Part shown: piece by piece, positions 1-9,851 of the stretch
Layout of the letters: the number at the start of each line of letters is the position of its first letter
How positions within the stretch are numbered: position 1 is the stretch's first letter
Source of the DNA: an uncultured Pseudomonadota bacterium
GTDB taxonomy: Bacteria > Pseudomonadota > Gammaproteobacteria > Enterobacterales > Succinivibrionaceae
Direction: 5' to 3'
NCBI GenBank assembly: GCA_900315145.1
Contig: OMYE01000009.1
Location: 1-64,000, forward strand
Length of the DNA stretch: 64,000 nucleotides
Program-made: the position numbers and the translations under genes
Notes under the pieces: generated by a model
Databases searched by the model: none
What the model was told of the DNA's origin: nothing
What the model saw: only the letters and a program-made list of their open reading frames with translations

Positions 1-290
1 GGGATTATAAATCAGAAGAACGGTTGGTAGGACTGGTACCGTTCACAGGTGTCTGTATGATTTACTACGGGGATTTTCTGCAGGTGCGCATTTCTGTTTT
101 TCTTTTTCTAAAATCAGCCGGTACCTCAGGCTTCTGTAAAGTCCGTTAAAGCTTCTGCATACGGATATTTTCATGTTAATGAATTGTAATACTTATAATG
201 CCGGTAGGATTTTGTTGCATTAATTGCACAAAAAAATTATTATTTGTTGTTATACAAGACTAACAATGTGCTGACGGATAATGAAATAAC
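1..290. other. Left-edge non-coding stretch
   Basis: No gene can be supported here. A short open frame from the window edge (third frame of the plus strand) stops near base 165 and matches nothing I recognise, so it could be the tail of an upstream gene. A TATAAT-like sequence near 195-200 and AT-rich DNA before base 291 could promote the downstream metal-related genes, but no convincing -35 partner is visible. Confidence 0.4.
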
Positions 291-539
291 ATGAGATATG
301 AGTTCAAGGTTACGGGCATAGACTGTCCCATGTGCGCCCTGGGACTCAGTCAGCAGCTGCGTCTGGTTAAGGATTTCCAGTCAGTGAACTTTAATATATT
401 TACTCATCATCTGGTTATTTACACCTGGCTTGAAAATGATGAGGTACAGCTGATACTGGAAAAAATGAAAAACACGTTTCACGGCACAATCTGTTTTAAA
501 CAGCATAAAACGGGTGTTTCCGAGACCGGAAATTCATAA
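291..539 (+). CDS. Small heavy-metal-associated (HMA-like) protein
   Basis: This 82-residue protein begins with a beta strand followed by GIDCPMC, which resembles the GMxCxxC metal-binding loop of HMA/CopZ-type domains, so it may bind a soft metal in the cytoplasm. Its length fits a single ferredoxin-like HMA fold. No signal peptide or membrane segment is visible. The ATG at 291 has only a weak Shine-Dalgarno-like GGAT about 14 bases upstream. It lies 39 bases before a Fur-family regulator, so the two are probably co-transcribed and concern metal handling. The metal is not evident from sequence, and a metal-independent CxxC protein remains possible. Confidence 0.6.
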   Translation: MRYEFKVTGIDCPMCALGLSQQLRLVKDFQSVNFNIFTHHLVIYTWLENDEVQLILEKMKNTFHGTICFKQHKTGVSETGNS

Positions 540-578
540 GCTTCTGTCGTGTGCAGGCATAGTTTAAGTGGTGGTTCC

Positions 579-1049
579 ATGGCTAAAAATAAAGAAAATT
601 TTTTGAATGATGCGAATGAATGCTTTACATTGCATAATGCCAAGACGGAATGTCTGGATAAGCTCAGAAATTCCGGCGTACGCCTGTCCAAGCAGCGTCT
701 GGAGCTTGTAGATTTACTGTTTTCCGGAACCTTTAACTGCACTAAGGAGCTTTATTATGAAGCACGGGCCAGAAATCCGGAGCTCGGGATGTCAACTGTC
801 TACCGCTTTTTAAAGGTACTCAGTGACCTGGATATCATATCCAACAATAAAATGCTCAATGTAAGCTGTACCAACTGCAGTTTTAAACTGGCAACCTTCA
901 AGGGAAAGCAGGAATTCAAGGCTGATACTCTGGATATTCAGGAACTGGTCCGTTTGGGAATGGTGGTTAAAGGGCTTATTAAATCTGATGAAAAGATAGA
1001 TATCTCCATGCAGGATGATGAAGTAACAATTTCCATCAAGGATGAATAA
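579..1049 (+). CDS. Fur-family transcriptional regulator, atypical metal sites
   Basis: The N-terminal half (about residues 25-85) is a Fur-type winged helix: the segment around GVRLSKQRLELVDLLF, followed by CTKELYYEARA and the recognition-helix signature MSTVYRFLKVL. Fur-family proteins are metal- or peroxide-responsive repressors. The C-terminal half is unusual. It has one CxxC (SCTNCSF) but not the His-rich HHDH segment that normally carries the regulatory metal. I chose the ATG at 579 (156 residues) over a GTG at 549 because the purine-rich GTGGTGG lies just upstream of 579. It follows the HMA-like gene and is followed by a good terminator. Which metal, if any, it senses cannot be told. 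Confidence 0.7.
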   Translation: MAKNKENFLNDANECFTLHNAKTECLDKLRNSGVRLSKQRLELVDLLFSGTFNCTKELYYEARARNPELGMSTVYRFLKVLSDLDIISNNKMLNVSCTNCSFKLATFKGKQEFKADTLDIQELVRLGMVVKGLIKSDEKIDISMQDDEVTISIKDE

Positions 1050-1097
1050 TAGGTAAGTCCGCAGTGAAAATTTTTCGGACTGATTTTTCTGACAGTT

Positions 1098-1120
1098 CCC
1101 GGCAACAGCCGGGTTTTTTT
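1098..1120 (+). terminator. Rho-independent terminator after the Fur-family gene
   Basis: A CCCGGC stem, AACA loop and GCCGGG stem are followed directly by seven T. It ends the HMA-Fur transcription unit 48 bases after the stop codon. Confidence 0.85.
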
Positions 1121-1439
1121 ATATCCGGTTCCATCCTCTGTTCTCCGGAGCATCCCGATCCTGTATTTTTTTATAAAAGTAATTATTTTCTGTTAATGAA
1201 AACAATCTTGCAAAAGTTTAAATGAACTCTGTCATCATCCGGTATTTAAAGCGTATTTTCAGCGGGATTCAGACAGGTTATGCCTCTTAAGGATAAAATT
1301 ATAAACCGGATACTAAAAATCAAATGAAGTGTTATAATTTAGCAGTTTTTTGTGATAGTCCCTCAAAAACGTACAAAAAAAATAAAGTTTTGACTGTTTT
1401 TTGCCGGGACGGCCTGATTAATTAACGGCGGTTATTAAT
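1121..1439. other. Intergenic region upstream of iscS
   Basis: No gene is visible. A TATAAT at 1333-1338 is a plausible -10 for iscS, but the sequence 17 bases upstream is not a good -35. No recognisable IscR-type operator was seen, and no iscR gene precedes iscS here. Confidence 0.4.
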
Positions 1440-2609
1440 ATGAAATTACCTGTTTATCTGGATTATGCGGCAACAACTCCTGTTGATCCACGTGTAATAA
1501 CAAAAATGACTGAATGTCTGGGGCTGGAGGGGCGTTTCGGCAATCCGGCATCAAAGTCTCATGTTTACGGATGGAATGCTGCGGAAAGCGTTGATATAGC
1601 CCGTGAACAGATAGCGGATTTAATAGGTGCAGATTCTCGCGAGATAGTCTTTACCTCGGGGGCCACTGAAAGTGACAATCTAGCGATTATCGGGGTGGCC
1701 ATGGCTCATCAGAAGGGCAGTAGAAAAAAGATCATTACCTCAGCCATCGAGCACAAGGCTGTTCTTGATCCCTGTCATTATCTTGAGAATCTCGGCTTTG
1801 AGGTGGTGTTTTTAACTCCCGGCAGGGACGGCATTATTACTCCGGATATGCTTGAGGAAGTGCTTGATGATAATACACTGCTGGTGAGTCTCATGCATGT
1901 GAACAATGAAATCGGGGTTATTCAGGATATCGGGGCTCTTGCCGAAAAGGCCCATGCCCATGGTGCCCTGTTCCACAGTGACTGTGCCCAGAGTGCCGGC
2001 AAGGTGGTTATAGACGTGAGAAAAATGCCGGTTGATTATCTTTCTCTCTGTGCCCACAAGATATACGGACCTAAGGGGATTGGCGCCTTTTTTGTACGCA
2101 AAGGGGTAGTAAGACCATTCCCGGTGATAAGAGGCGGCGGACATGAAATGGGAATGCGCAGCGGTACGCTGGCCACCCACCAGATTGCCGGCATGGGTGA
2201 AGCTTTCGCCATTGCCGGAAAAGAAATGAAAAAAGACAACGAACGTATCAGGGCTCTGAGAGACAGACTGGCAGAGAAACTTCTTGAACTTCCGGAAACA
2301 TCCGTAAACGGTAGCATGGAAAGCCGGGTAGAGGGGAATCTTAATGTTACCTTCAGAGGTATCAACGGGGAGAATTTTATTCTGGCTCTCCGTAACATAG
2401 CTGTTTCCACAGGGTCAGCCTGTACCTCGGCTTCACTGAATCCATCCTATGTGCTGAAGGCTATGGGACTCAGCGATGAGGAGGCTCACAGTTCCATCCG
2501 CTTCAGTATCGGCAGGTTTACCACTGAAGAGGAAATTGATTATGCCGTTGATTTAATCAGTAAGGAATATATAAAGCAGAGAAAGGCAGGTAATTTATGG
2601 AAAATATAG
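1440..2609 (+). CDS. iscS: Cysteine desulfurase IscS
   Basis: IscS is a PLP enzyme that removes sulfur from L-cysteine as an enzyme-bound persulfide for Fe-S cluster assembly and tRNA thiolation. The N-terminus [13 protein letters not shown], the PLP-lysine region AHKIYGPKG (about residue 205) and the mobile catalytic-cysteine loop [10 protein letters not shown] (about residue 328) are all present. At 389 residues it is slightly shorter than Escherichia coli IscS (404) and ends in RKAGNLWKI rather than the WAHH-type tail. Its last 13 bases overlap pepB. The iscU, iscA, hscB, hscA and fdx genes that separate iscS from pepB in E. coli are missing here. Confidence 0.93.
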   Translation: MKLPVYLDYAATTPVDPRVITKMTECLGLEGRFGNPASKSHVYGWNAAESVDIAREQIADLIGADSREIVFTSGATESDNLAIIGVAMAHQKGSRKKIITSAIEHKAVLDPCHYLENLGFEVVFLTPGRDGIITPDMLEEVLDDNTLLVSLMHVNNEIGVIQDIGALAEKAHAHGALFHSDCAQSAGKVVIDVRKMPVDYLSLCAHKIYGPKGIGAFFVRKGVVRPFPVIRGGGHEMGMRSGTLATHQIAGMGEAFAIAGKEMKKDNERIRALRDRLAEKLLELPETSVNGSMESRVEGNLNVTFRGINGENFILALRNIAVSTGSACTSASLNPSYVLKAMGLSDEEAHSSIRFSIGRFTTEEEIDYAVDLISKEYIKQRKAGNLWKI

Positions 2610-3925
2610 CAAATACACCGGTACTTGAGGTAATTCTTGCTGATGCCGGTACCGCCCGGTATCCATATGCGGAGAACACATCTCTCAGCTTTTCAGAGAG
2701 AGGTGCGTTACTGCATATAGATTTTTCTGAAAAAATAAAGAATGTTCAGAGACAGGTACAGGCCGGAGCTAAAAAACTGAGTGCATCCGGGTATAGAAAG
2801 GTAAAGCTCGTGGATTCCGGCAGTCATCAATGGACAAGAGAACTGGCATACGCCTTTTTTATCGGTTTCCGTACTGTTAAATACGGCACAGATATAGTTT
2901 ATCCTGAGAATCTGACTGTGGATACGGCTTTTTCCGTGGAAAGGAATATTATCTCCTGGCTTAGAGACACCATCGATATGCCAGCCTCAGAGCTGACTCC
3001 TCTGTCATATATGAATAGGCTTACCGAGCTTAACCGGCTATGCGGCAACAGATTAAGCATAAAGGTGATAAGCGGCGCCGAGCTCGCTGCAGAAAAAATG
3101 GTCGGTCTTCAGACAGTGGGTGCCGGCAGTGCCAATGCTCCGTGTATGTACGAGCTGGAGTACGTTCCCGTCGTGGCCAGCTCTCAGGTAACTGTCGCAC
3201 TGGTCGGTAAAGGGATAACCTTTGATACCGGCGGCTACAGTCTGAAGCCTTCAGATCTGATGCGTTCGATGCATACCGATATGGGCGGTTCTGCAACAGT
3301 TGCCGCTGCCGCTGCTCTTCTTGCTGCTAAAGATGCCGGCTGTCGTGTCAAGGCTTATCTGTGCTGTGCCGAGAACATGATTTCCGGCAGTGCCATGAGA
3401 GTGGGGGATATCATAAGGTATCCTAACGGTGTGAGCGTGGTGGTGGATAATACTGATGCTGAGGGCAGACTGGTTCTTGCCGACGGTTTAATCAGGGCGG
3501 CTGATGCCGATTATATAATTGATGCCGCCACACTGACAGGCGCCGCCAAAGTAGCACTTGGACGTGATTATAATGCCGTACTCAGCTTAAGCAGTGAACT
3601 TAGTCACGCTTTCCTTAATGCGGCTGACAATCAGGGTGAGTACGCCTGGCCGCTTCCTTTTGCCGGATTCCATCTGGGACTGGTTTCCTCTCCTCTTGCG
3701 GATATTACCAATTCAGCCGGCGGTGACGGTATTGCGGGTGCTACTTCAGCTGCAGCATTTCTGAGTTATTTTGTGCCTAAGGAAAAGCATAATTCATGGA
3801 TTCATGTGGATCTTGCCGCGAGCTACCGGAAGACAGCCAATGATATATACAATGTAGGTGCTATGGGACATGGTGCCAGAACTATTGCCGCTATGGTGGA
3901 ATATCTTGCAGCTAAACAGTTCTGA
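2597..3925 (+). CDS. pepB: Peptidase B (M17 leucyl aminopeptidase family)
   Basis: This 442-residue cytosolic metallo-aminopeptidase releases N-terminal amino acids from small peptides. It carries the M17 signature [12 protein letters not shown] (around residue 286), the metal/lysine motif [10 protein letters not shown] and the segment MHTDMGGSA, which together hold the two metal ions. The family is normally hexameric. The start overlaps the end of iscS by 13 bases, so translation is probably coupled. In E. coli pepB ends the isc cluster, so the pairing is a remnant of that arrangement. A terminator follows. Confidence 0.92.
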   Translation: MENIANTPVLEVILADAGTARYPYAENTSLSFSERGALLHIDFSEKIKNVQRQVQAGAKKLSASGYRKVKLVDSGSHQWTRELAYAFFIGFRTVKYGTDIVYPENLTVDTAFSVERNIISWLRDTIDMPASELTPLSYMNRLTELNRLCGNRLSIKVISGAELAAEKMVGLQTVGAGSANAPCMYELEYVPVVASSQVTVALVGKGITFDTGGYSLKPSDLMRSMHTDMGGSATVAAAAALLAAKDAGCRVKAYLCCAENMISGSAMRVGDIIRYPNGVSVVVDNTDAEGRLVLADGLIRAADADYIIDAATLTGAAKVALGRDYNAVLSLSSELSHAFLNAADNQGEYAWPLPFAGFHLGLVSSPLADITNSAGGDGIAGATSAAAFLSYFVPKEKHNSWIHVDLAASYRKTANDIYNVGAMGHGARTIAAMVEYLAAKQF

Positions 3926-3946
3926 TCCTGAAGGATAATGACGGAT

Positions 3947-3988
3947 AAAAAGGCGGAGTGCTTTAAAAGGTGCTCCGCTTTTGTTTTT
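3947..3988 (+). terminator. Terminator after pepB
   Basis: GCGGAG pairs with CTCCGC across a loop, extended by an A-tract facing TTTT, and is followed by TTTTGTTTTT. It lies about 20 bases after the pepB stop. Confidence 0.8.
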
Positions 3989-4413
3989 CATGCGGTGTGA
4001 CACAGGTGGAGATTATTTATATCCGTGAGCTATGCAGGACGACTAAATGCCGGAAAAACCAAGTTAAATATCGATATTAATCAAAATTTGACGGCACTGA
4101 TTATTTCAAGATCACATTTTGTAAGCTGCTGTTTTATCAAATACAAATTTTAGAATTATTCTTATTTCATATTCAATGAAATCAAAGCTGCCGGTTGAGT
4201 TCCATTTTTTTTCACGGCTTATGATCTGAATCGCCATGGAGAACGGATAAAGTTTGTGATGCTTTACAAAGCATCGCCTGACGGAATGCTCTTCGGACTG
4301 TACTCCCCCGGGAGTGTCAGCCGGTGAAGAACAGGGCTTGTGAAAAAAACGGAACATGCCGGTTCCTGAAATGGCATGCAGTCGCGCCGTATAATAAGAA
4401 TAAGGAAAAAAAT
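3989..4413. other. Intergenic region before ndk
   Basis: About 425 bases without a supportable gene. The region must hold the ndk promoter, but I cannot point to a convincing hexamer pair. An in-frame upstream extension of ndk to 4324 exists, but family alignment puts the ndk start at 4414. Confidence 0.35.
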
Positions 4414-4845
4414 ATGGCTATTGAAAGAACATTTTCTATTATTAAACCGGATGTTGTAGCCCGTAATCTCATTGGTGACATCTATCACCGTTTCGAAAAT
4501 GCCGGTCTCAGAATAGTTGCGGCTAAGATGGTTCATCTTAATCGTGAGGAGGCATCCGGTTTCTACTGTCATTTGCGTAATAAACCTTTTTTTGAGGAAC
4601 TGCTGGGTTTTATGATGTCCGGTCCGGTGATGGTTCAGGTTCTTGAAGGTGAGGATGCCATTAAGCGTCACCGTGAAATTATCGGTGATACCGATCCCCG
4701 CAAAGCGAGAGCAGGTTCTATCAGAGCTGACTATGCCGTAAGCATTGATCAGAATGCAGTTCACGGTTCAGACTGTCTTGAGGCTGCTGAAAAAGAAATA
4801 GCCTATTTCTTTACAGATGAAGAACTTTGTCCGCGTACCAGATAG
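4414..4845 (+). CDS. ndk: Nucleoside diphosphate kinase
   Basis: Ndk balances nucleoside triphosphate pools by passing the gamma-phosphate of ATP to NDPs through a phosphohistidine. The protein has 143 residues, the usual length, and begins [15 protein letters not shown]. The active-site histidine lies in NAVHGSDC near residue 117. The ATG at 4414 is preceded by AAGGA. In E. coli ndk lies next to rlmN; here a sirtuin gene is inserted between them. A terminator follows. Confidence 0.95.
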   Translation: MAIERTFSIIKPDVVARNLIGDIYHRFENAGLRIVAAKMVHLNREEASGFYCHLRNKPFFEELLGFMMSGPVMVQVLEGEDAIKRHREIIGDTDPRKARAGSIRADYAVSIDQNAVHGSDCLEAAEKEIAYFFTDEELCPRTR

Positions 4846-4935
4846 AAACGGTGCGGGCTGTGGAGAATCCCCCCGGTGAGGCGGTGATAAATCCGTATAT
4901 GCAGAAATACCGGTGCGCTGTGCCGGTATTATGAT

Positions 4936-4962
4936 AACCGGCCTACCGCCGGTTTTATTTTT
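4936..4962 (+). terminator. Terminator after ndk
   Basis: AACCGGC and GCCGGTT form a seven-base-pair stem around CTACC, followed by TTATTTTT. Confidence 0.75.
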
Positions 4963-5012
4963 CTAATATTTAAAAATACCGGAATGTACGTACTGTTCCG
5001 GTATTACACAGA

Positions 5013-5777
5013 ATGTCAGACATAAAACGGAGGAATGTTATTTTGAAGGATATACACAACATCGTAATATTAACCGGAGCAGGTATCTCCGCTGAGTCAG
5101 GCATACCTGTATTCAGATCGGAAACCGGCCTCTGGGAGGAACACCGGGTTGAGGATGTGGCTACCTACGAAGGTTTTTTAAGAGACAGGACTCTGGTGCA
5201 CAATTTTTATAACGGTATGCGCCGAAAACTGTCCGGTGTTAAGCCGAACGAGGCTCATAAGGCTCTTACCAGACTGCAGAACGAGTGGAAAAACGGGAAG
5301 GTTTCCATAATCACCCAGAATATTGATAATTTGCATGAGGCGGCGGGAAGCATCGATGTTATTCACATGCACGGCGAGCTGATGAAGGTCTCCTGTGAAA
5401 AATGCCACCGTGTTTTTGACTGGGACAGGGATTCCTCTGTTGATACCGTATGTCCGTCATGCGGTAGAAAAGCCATCCGTCCGCACATTGTGTGGTTTGG
5501 TGAAACCCCGTATGACATGGATATGATTTATGCTCTGCTCTCGGAGGTGGATCTTTTTATTTCCATCGGAACATCCGGGGTGGTTTATCCTGCTGCCGGA
5601 TTTGCGAGACTCGCAAAGGGGCGCGGAGCCTTTAATATTGAGTTTAATCTGGAGCAGTCAGCCACTGCAGGTTATTTTGATACGGGAATATACGGAAAAG
5701 CCGGTACCACTCTCCCGGAGTTTGTCGATGCGCTAATCCGTCACGGGGATCTGAGTTTTTTGAATGAGAGTAAATGA
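5013..5777 (+). CDS. cobB: NAD-dependent protein deacylase (CobB-type sirtuin)
   Basis: Sirtuins remove acetyl, succinyl or related groups from lysine using NAD+. The NAD-binding GAGISAESGIPVFR (about residue 22) and the catalytic TQNIDNLHE and HMHGE are present. Zinc is held by CEKC and CPSC, with the substrate groove around IRPHIVWFGE. The segment FYNGMRRKL resembles the Tyr/Arg region that gives CobB and SIRT5 activity on succinyl-lysine, though the Tyr-Arg spacing is one residue longer than YxxR. The protein has 254 residues, close to E. coli CobB. It sits alone between ndk and rlmN, interrupting an otherwise conserved order. Confidence 0.9.
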   Translation: MSDIKRRNVILKDIHNIVILTGAGISAESGIPVFRSETGLWEEHRVEDVATYEGFLRDRTLVHNFYNGMRRKLSGVKPNEAHKALTRLQNEWKNGKVSIITQNIDNLHEAAGSIDVIHMHGELMKVSCEKCHRVFDWDRDSSVDTVCPSCGRKAIRPHIVWFGETPYDMDMIYALLSEVDLFISIGTSGVVYPAAGFARLAKGRGAFNIEFNLEQSATAGYFDTGIYGKAGTTLPEFVDALIRHGDLSFLNESK

Positions 5778-5830
5778 TATCTAAAAGCTGGCGGTTGTTA
5801 TAACTGCGGCTGTTCATTCTTTAATGTTAA

Positions 5831-5850
5831 CGGCAGGCTGTGGCCTGCCG
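5831..5850 (+). terminator. Hairpin after cobB
   Basis: A perfect eight-base-pair stem (CGGCAGGC / GCCTGCCG) with a TGTG loop lies 54 bases past the cobB stop. No clean T-run follows, so termination is plausible but not certain. Confidence 0.5.
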
Positions 5851-6022
5851 GCTGCATTTCTGGGGCTGGCGTTGTTCTAATCCTGATTTAAGCAGAAGAT
5901 GGACGGCGACCTGTTCAATCCCTGATGATTGAGGCATTTCCCTGAGAAATTCAATTCCTGCCGGTATTGTAAAAACGCCGGTTTACCTGAAATCACTCAG
6001 CCAAAAGGTAATTAATAAATTT

Positions 6023-6051
6023 AAGACATATATCTCATATTTTGCTATAAT
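6023..6051 (+). promoter_or_regulatory. Likely rlmN promoter (extended -10)
   Basis: TGCTATAAT is an extended -10 (TATAAT at 6046-6051). AAGACA at 6023-6028 sits 17 bases upstream as a partial -35. Transcription would start about 40 bases before the rlmN ATG at 6099. Confidence 0.55.
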
Positions 6052-6098
6052 CTCGCAGATAATTGTGTTTATTTCAGACTTGGGTTAGTTAGCAGTAC

Positions 6099-7205
6099 AT
6101 GTCACAGGAAGAGAATAAAATTAATTTACTGGATTTGGATCGTGATGGATTGAAGGCTTTTATCGCTGAACTTGGGGAAAAGCCTTTTAGAGCCGATCAG
6201 GTAATGAAGTGGATTTACCATTTCGGATCCGAGGATTTTGAATCCATGACCAATATTAATAAAGTTCTCCGTGCCAAGCTGGCGGAAAAGTCATATATCA
6301 GGGCTCCGGAAATCAAGGCGGAGTACCGTAGCGGTGACGGCACCATTAAATGGGCTCTGGATGCCGGTGATGGACAGCTTATTGAAACCGTGTATATTCC
6401 TGACGGTGACCGGGCCACATTGTGCGTATCAACCCAGGTGGGCTGTGCGGTAAACTGCGCCTTCTGTGCCACCGGAGCGCAGGGATTTAACAGAAATCTC
6501 TCCACTTCTGAGATTATCGGACAGGTTTGGCGGGCAGCATCAGTTATCGGCTTTACCCCGAATCCTAAATACCGGGCCATAGACAATGTGGTTCTTATGG
6601 GAATGGGGGAACCTCTATTTAATTTTGATAATACCGTAAGAGCAATGAAGATCATGCTCGATGATTTCGGTTTCGGACTGTCCAAGAGAAGAGTAACCAT
6701 TTCAACTGCCGGTGTGGTACCGGGAATTGACCGTCTAGGAGACAGCATTGATGTGGCTCTGGCCATTTCTCTGCATGCCCCCGATGATGAGCTGAGAAGC
6801 AGGTTGATTCCATTGAATGAACGCTATAAGATTGCCGATATTCTGGCTGCGGTAAAGCGTTATGTAGATAAGTCAAATGCTAACAGCGGCAGGGTGACCA
6901 TTGAGTACATTCTGCTTGCCGGCGTAAACGATCGGCCGGAGCATGCCAGAGCTTTAGCAAAACTGCTTGCCAATACACCGTGTAAGATAAATCTGATTCC
7001 GTTCAATCCTCATGAAAAGAGTGATTTTGTCAAGCCGAGTCCGGCCGATGTGGACAGATTCTACCGTATTCTGCTTGATTACGGTTATACCGTGGTTACC
7101 AGAAAGACCCGCGGCGATGATATCAAGGCCGCCTGCGGTCAGCTTGCCGGTGAGGTTAAGAACAAAATGAAAAGAATTGCCTCCTTTAAGGCGGCAGATC
7201 TGTAG
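6099..7205 (+). CDS. rlmN: Dual-specificity RNA methyltransferase RlmN
   Basis: RlmN is a radical SAM enzyme that methylates C2 of A2503 in 23S rRNA and A37 in some tRNAs. The radical-SAM cluster motif CxxxCxxC appears as [14 protein letters not shown] near residue 120. The methyl-carrying cysteine is in [12 protein letters not shown] near the C-terminus, and [11 protein letters not shown] and STAGVVPGI are also typical. The protein has 368 residues, close to family length. It lies upstream of pilW and rodZ as in E. coli. Confidence 0.95.
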   Translation: MSQEENKINLLDLDRDGLKAFIAELGEKPFRADQVMKWIYHFGSEDFESMTNINKVLRAKLAEKSYIRAPEIKAEYRSGDGTIKWALDAGDGQLIETVYIPDGDRATLCVSTQVGCAVNCAFCATGAQGFNRNLSTSEIIGQVWRAASVIGFTPNPKYRAIDNVVLMGMGEPLFNFDNTVRAMKIMLDDFGFGLSKRRVTISTAGVVPGIDRLGDSIDVALAISLHAPDDELRSRLIPLNERYKIADILAAVKRYVDKSNANSGRVTIEYILLAGVNDRPEHARALAKLLANTPCKINLIPFNPHEKSDFVKPSPADVDRFYRILLDYGYTVVTRKTRGDDIKAACGQLAGEVKNKMKRIASFKAADL

Positions 7206-7669
7206 CCGCTGAACGATTCTTTACATGAATGAATCCCATAGTTCATTCCGGGAGAATTATAAAACACGGAATATCCGGTGAGGAATGGCATAAACCGGCT
7301 GGTTCAGAATAATAAAAATAAAACAGTATTCAAAGAATAATAAAAAAGCGTTTAAAGAAGATTGAAAATAAATATACAGATACATATCCGGTACTGAAGA
7401 GAATATTCAGAAAATGGCTTTGCATATCCGGACTGTCATTGCATATTGGAACTGTCGTTTTTTCAGGTGGAATTTATACGGAGAATTCCCACGCTAAGTG
7501 ATGACGATGAGGCGGTGAATCATACCTGTCCAGACGGAAGGTAGTGTTAAAAAGCCTGCTGTTTCAAAAGTTTTATATAAAGTTTTGTATTGTTAATGAT
7601 CTGTGCTGACAGGTGTGGTTAAATTCTAGGATATATTTTTTTCAGTACTATAAAAATAAAAACAGGACA
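7206..7669. other. Intergenic region between rlmN and pilW
   Basis: About 460 bases without a supportable gene. An in-frame extension of pilW back to 7613 exists, but the lipoprotein signal begins at 7670/7676. No confident promoter or terminator was identified. Confidence 0.35.
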
Positions 7670-8473
7670 ATGAATATGTTGAACAGATTATTTATAGCAG
7701 TTGTAATGGCTGGAATGCTTACAGGATGTATCACCTCACGAGAGGTGATTGTTGGACGAGATGCCAACGGTAATGAAATTGTCCGTAATGTGGGTAATAT
7801 TGATTATCAGAAGGCGGCTTTAGCCAGAATCAATCTGGCTCACAGTTTTATGGATCAGAAGATGATGAGTTCCGCCAAAGAGAATTTAAATATAGCTGAA
7901 GGCTATAATCCGGGTACTGAACAGCTGGAACTTGCCTGGGGGCGTTACTACAGTATTGTCGGTGATGTGAGAAACGCAGAAGAGAAATATAAAAAGGTTA
8001 TCGCCTCATTTCCGAATTCCGGTATGGCGTTCACTCAGTACGGCGGTTTCCTCTGCGACAACAAGCGCTATGATGAAGGTCTGCAGAACCTTATGCAGGC
8101 TATAAGCATTCCTAAGTTCGCTTTAATAGGTAATGCCTACGAACGTGCAGCTGTCTGTGCATATGAATCCGGCCAAAAAGAGGATTCCAAGCTGTACTTT
8201 GAACAGGCTATTAACTACGGCGGGAATTCAGCATCATTGTTCTATAACTATGCAGTATTTGCTCTTGAGGGAGGCGATGCCAAGAAGGCGGATCAGCTGA
8301 TGCGTAACTATGATATGTTCCAGTATCCGGATACTCCGCAGACTCTTTATCTGAAGATAAAAATTTCCCAGGCTCTCGGTGAATACGCTTCATCAGAAAT
8401 ATTCGGACGCAAGCTGATTAAGTATTTCCCTACAAGTGAGGAAACAAAGAAATTTAAAGCCGGAGACTATTAG
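7670..8473 (+). CDS. pilW: PilW/PilF-like TPR lipoprotein
   Basis: A 267-residue lipoprotein with a short signal and lipobox LTGC, giving a lipid-anchored cysteine around residue 18. TPR-like helices follow (for example KAALARINLAHSFMDQKMMSSAKENL and GRYYSIVGDVRNAEEKYKKVI). PilF/PilW proteins help assemble or stabilise the outer-membrane secretin of type IV pili, and the gene lies between rlmN and rodZ in many gammaproteobacteria. No other pilus gene is visible here, so the assignment rests on position and architecture. ATG at 7676 is an equally good start because AGGA is very close to 7670. Confidence 0.78.
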   Translation: MNMLNRLFIAVVMAGMLTGCITSREVIVGRDANGNEIVRNVGNIDYQKAALARINLAHSFMDQKMMSSAKENLNIAEGYNPGTEQLELAWGRYYSIVGDVRNAEEKYKKVIASFPNSGMAFTQYGGFLCDNKRYDEGLQNLMQAISIPKFALIGNAYERAAVCAYESGQKEDSKLYFEQAINYGGNSASLFYNYAVFALEGGDAKKADQLMRNYDMFQYPDTPQTLYLKIKISQALGEYASSEIFGRKLIKYFPTSEETKKFKAGDY

Positions 8474-8502
8474 CAGTATTGTCGGAGAGGGGGATTAATA
8501 AA

Positions 8503-9849
8503 ATGATTGATAACAGTGCAGACAAGGAAAATGCTTTGAGAATCGGTGAGTCCTTCAGGATAGCCCGTGAAAAGCATAATATTACTCTGATTCAGGCCGC
8601 TGAAAAGCTTAAAATCAGAAGTTTTCTGCTTAACGATATGGAAAAGGGACGTTTCGGCCATTTGAGAACCAGAGACTGTCTTGTCTATGCCAAGTTTTTA
8701 GGACTGAAGATCTCTCAGGATGATATTGAAAATCTCAGGAAGTCCCAGGGTGGCGAGGCTCAGGATAATACTGAGTCCAACAAAAAGGTTGTGGCAATCG
8801 GAGCTGCTGCTGTAGTAGGAGCTTTTCTGGTGATTGCCGTGATTATTTCCAGCCTCTCCGGAAGGAACAGAGAACAGAATGATTCAGGCATGCTGCAGCT
8901 TCCGCAGAATGAAACCGGTGAGACCAGTACGCTGGCTCTGCCGCAACAGTCTGCCGGTTCAGACAGTACCTCTGTAACTCTCCCTCTTAACAGTGCAGAA
9001 GTTCATACTGTGCAGCAGCCGGTCACTGTGAACGAACCTGAGACGACTGCCGATAAGCAGTCATCTGTTGCAGTGGAGCAACCTGCGGTCAGGGAAAACA
9101 AATCTGAAAGCGGCGTGGTTATCGGTGGTGACAGCAGTGAACCGACATTCAGATCCCTGCCTGACGTTGATCCTGAAGACGTTAAGCCGGCAGCTCCCGT
9201 AAAACGCGATACCGGAAGAAACACAGTTATGGAGGAGCGCAGTGTTCAGACAAACAGCACGTCCATACGCGTGATAAATGAGAATAACCAGGTGAACACT
9301 CAGCAGACGACTGTTCAACGTACTGGTTCAAAAAAGACTCCTGCCGTGCAGCAGGCCAAAAAGACTGAAGCTCCGGTATCTGCTAAAAAAAATCAGGATA
9401 ATTCCGCCGGTACCGCAGTTTCAAGAAACACCGCAGTGGCCTCTAAGTCAACAGGCCTTAAAGCCGGACAGGTGGTTTCACTCGCTGATGAAATGGGGGT
9501 TAAAAAGACTCCTGCAGTTAAACAGGCTCCAGTTGCAAAACAGTCAGCTTCTGCTGTAAAACAGGAAGCAAAGAAGACTGCAGTAAATAATGCCGGTAAA
9601 GCAGCTGCTTCTGCAGGTACAGCGGTAAAACAGGTTAACGGGTCTAAAGGACTTAAGGCTGGACAGGTAGTGTCTCTTGCTGATGAAATGGGGTATAAGA
9701 AGCCGGCTAAACAGGCTGCCGCTCCGGCTAAAAAGGCTCCGGCTAAGAACTCCGGAAAAAAGAATTCCGCTATAGGACCGAAGATTACGGATCCTAATGA
9801 AATTAAAAGAAGAGCAAGTCAGGTAGTGATTACAGAGGCCGTACAGTAA
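8503..9849 (+). CDS. rodZ: RodZ-like cytoskeletal membrane protein with unusual tail
   Basis: RodZ links MreB filaments to the wall-elongation machinery. Residues about 10-75 form the helix-turn-helix domain ([20 protein letters not shown] then [16 protein letters not shown]). A single membrane helix lies at about 95-117 ([20 protein letters not shown]). The remaining 330 residues are a low-complexity Q/A/K/P-rich periplasmic region. It has two copies of [15 protein letters not shown] (about 318-332 and 383-397), and I do not see the DUF4115 domain that normally ends RodZ. The ATG at 8503 has the strong site GGAGAGGGGG. It sits between pilW and ispG, as in E. coli. Confidence 0.85.
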   Translation: MIDNSADKENALRIGESFRIAREKHNITLIQAAEKLKIRSFLLNDMEKGRFGHLRTRDCLVYAKFLGLKISQDDIENLRKSQGGEAQDNTESNKKVVAIGAAAVVGAFLVIAVIISSLSGRNREQNDSGMLQLPQNETGETSTLALPQQSAGSDSTSVTLPLNSAEVHTVQQPVTVNEPETTADKQSSVAVEQPAVRENKSESGVVIGGDSSEPTFRSLPDVDPEDVKPAAPVKRDTGRNTVMEERSVQTNSTSIRVINENNQVNTQQTTVQRTGSKKTPAVQQAKKTEAPVSAKKNQDNSAGTAVSRNTAVASKSTGLKAGQVVSLADEMGVKKTPAVKQAPVAKQSASAVKQEAKKTAVNNAGKAAASAGTAVKQVNGSKGLKAGQVVSLADEMGYKKPAKQAAAPAKKAPAKNSGKKNSAIGPKITDPNEIKRRASQVVITEAVQ

Positions 9850-9851
9850 AA

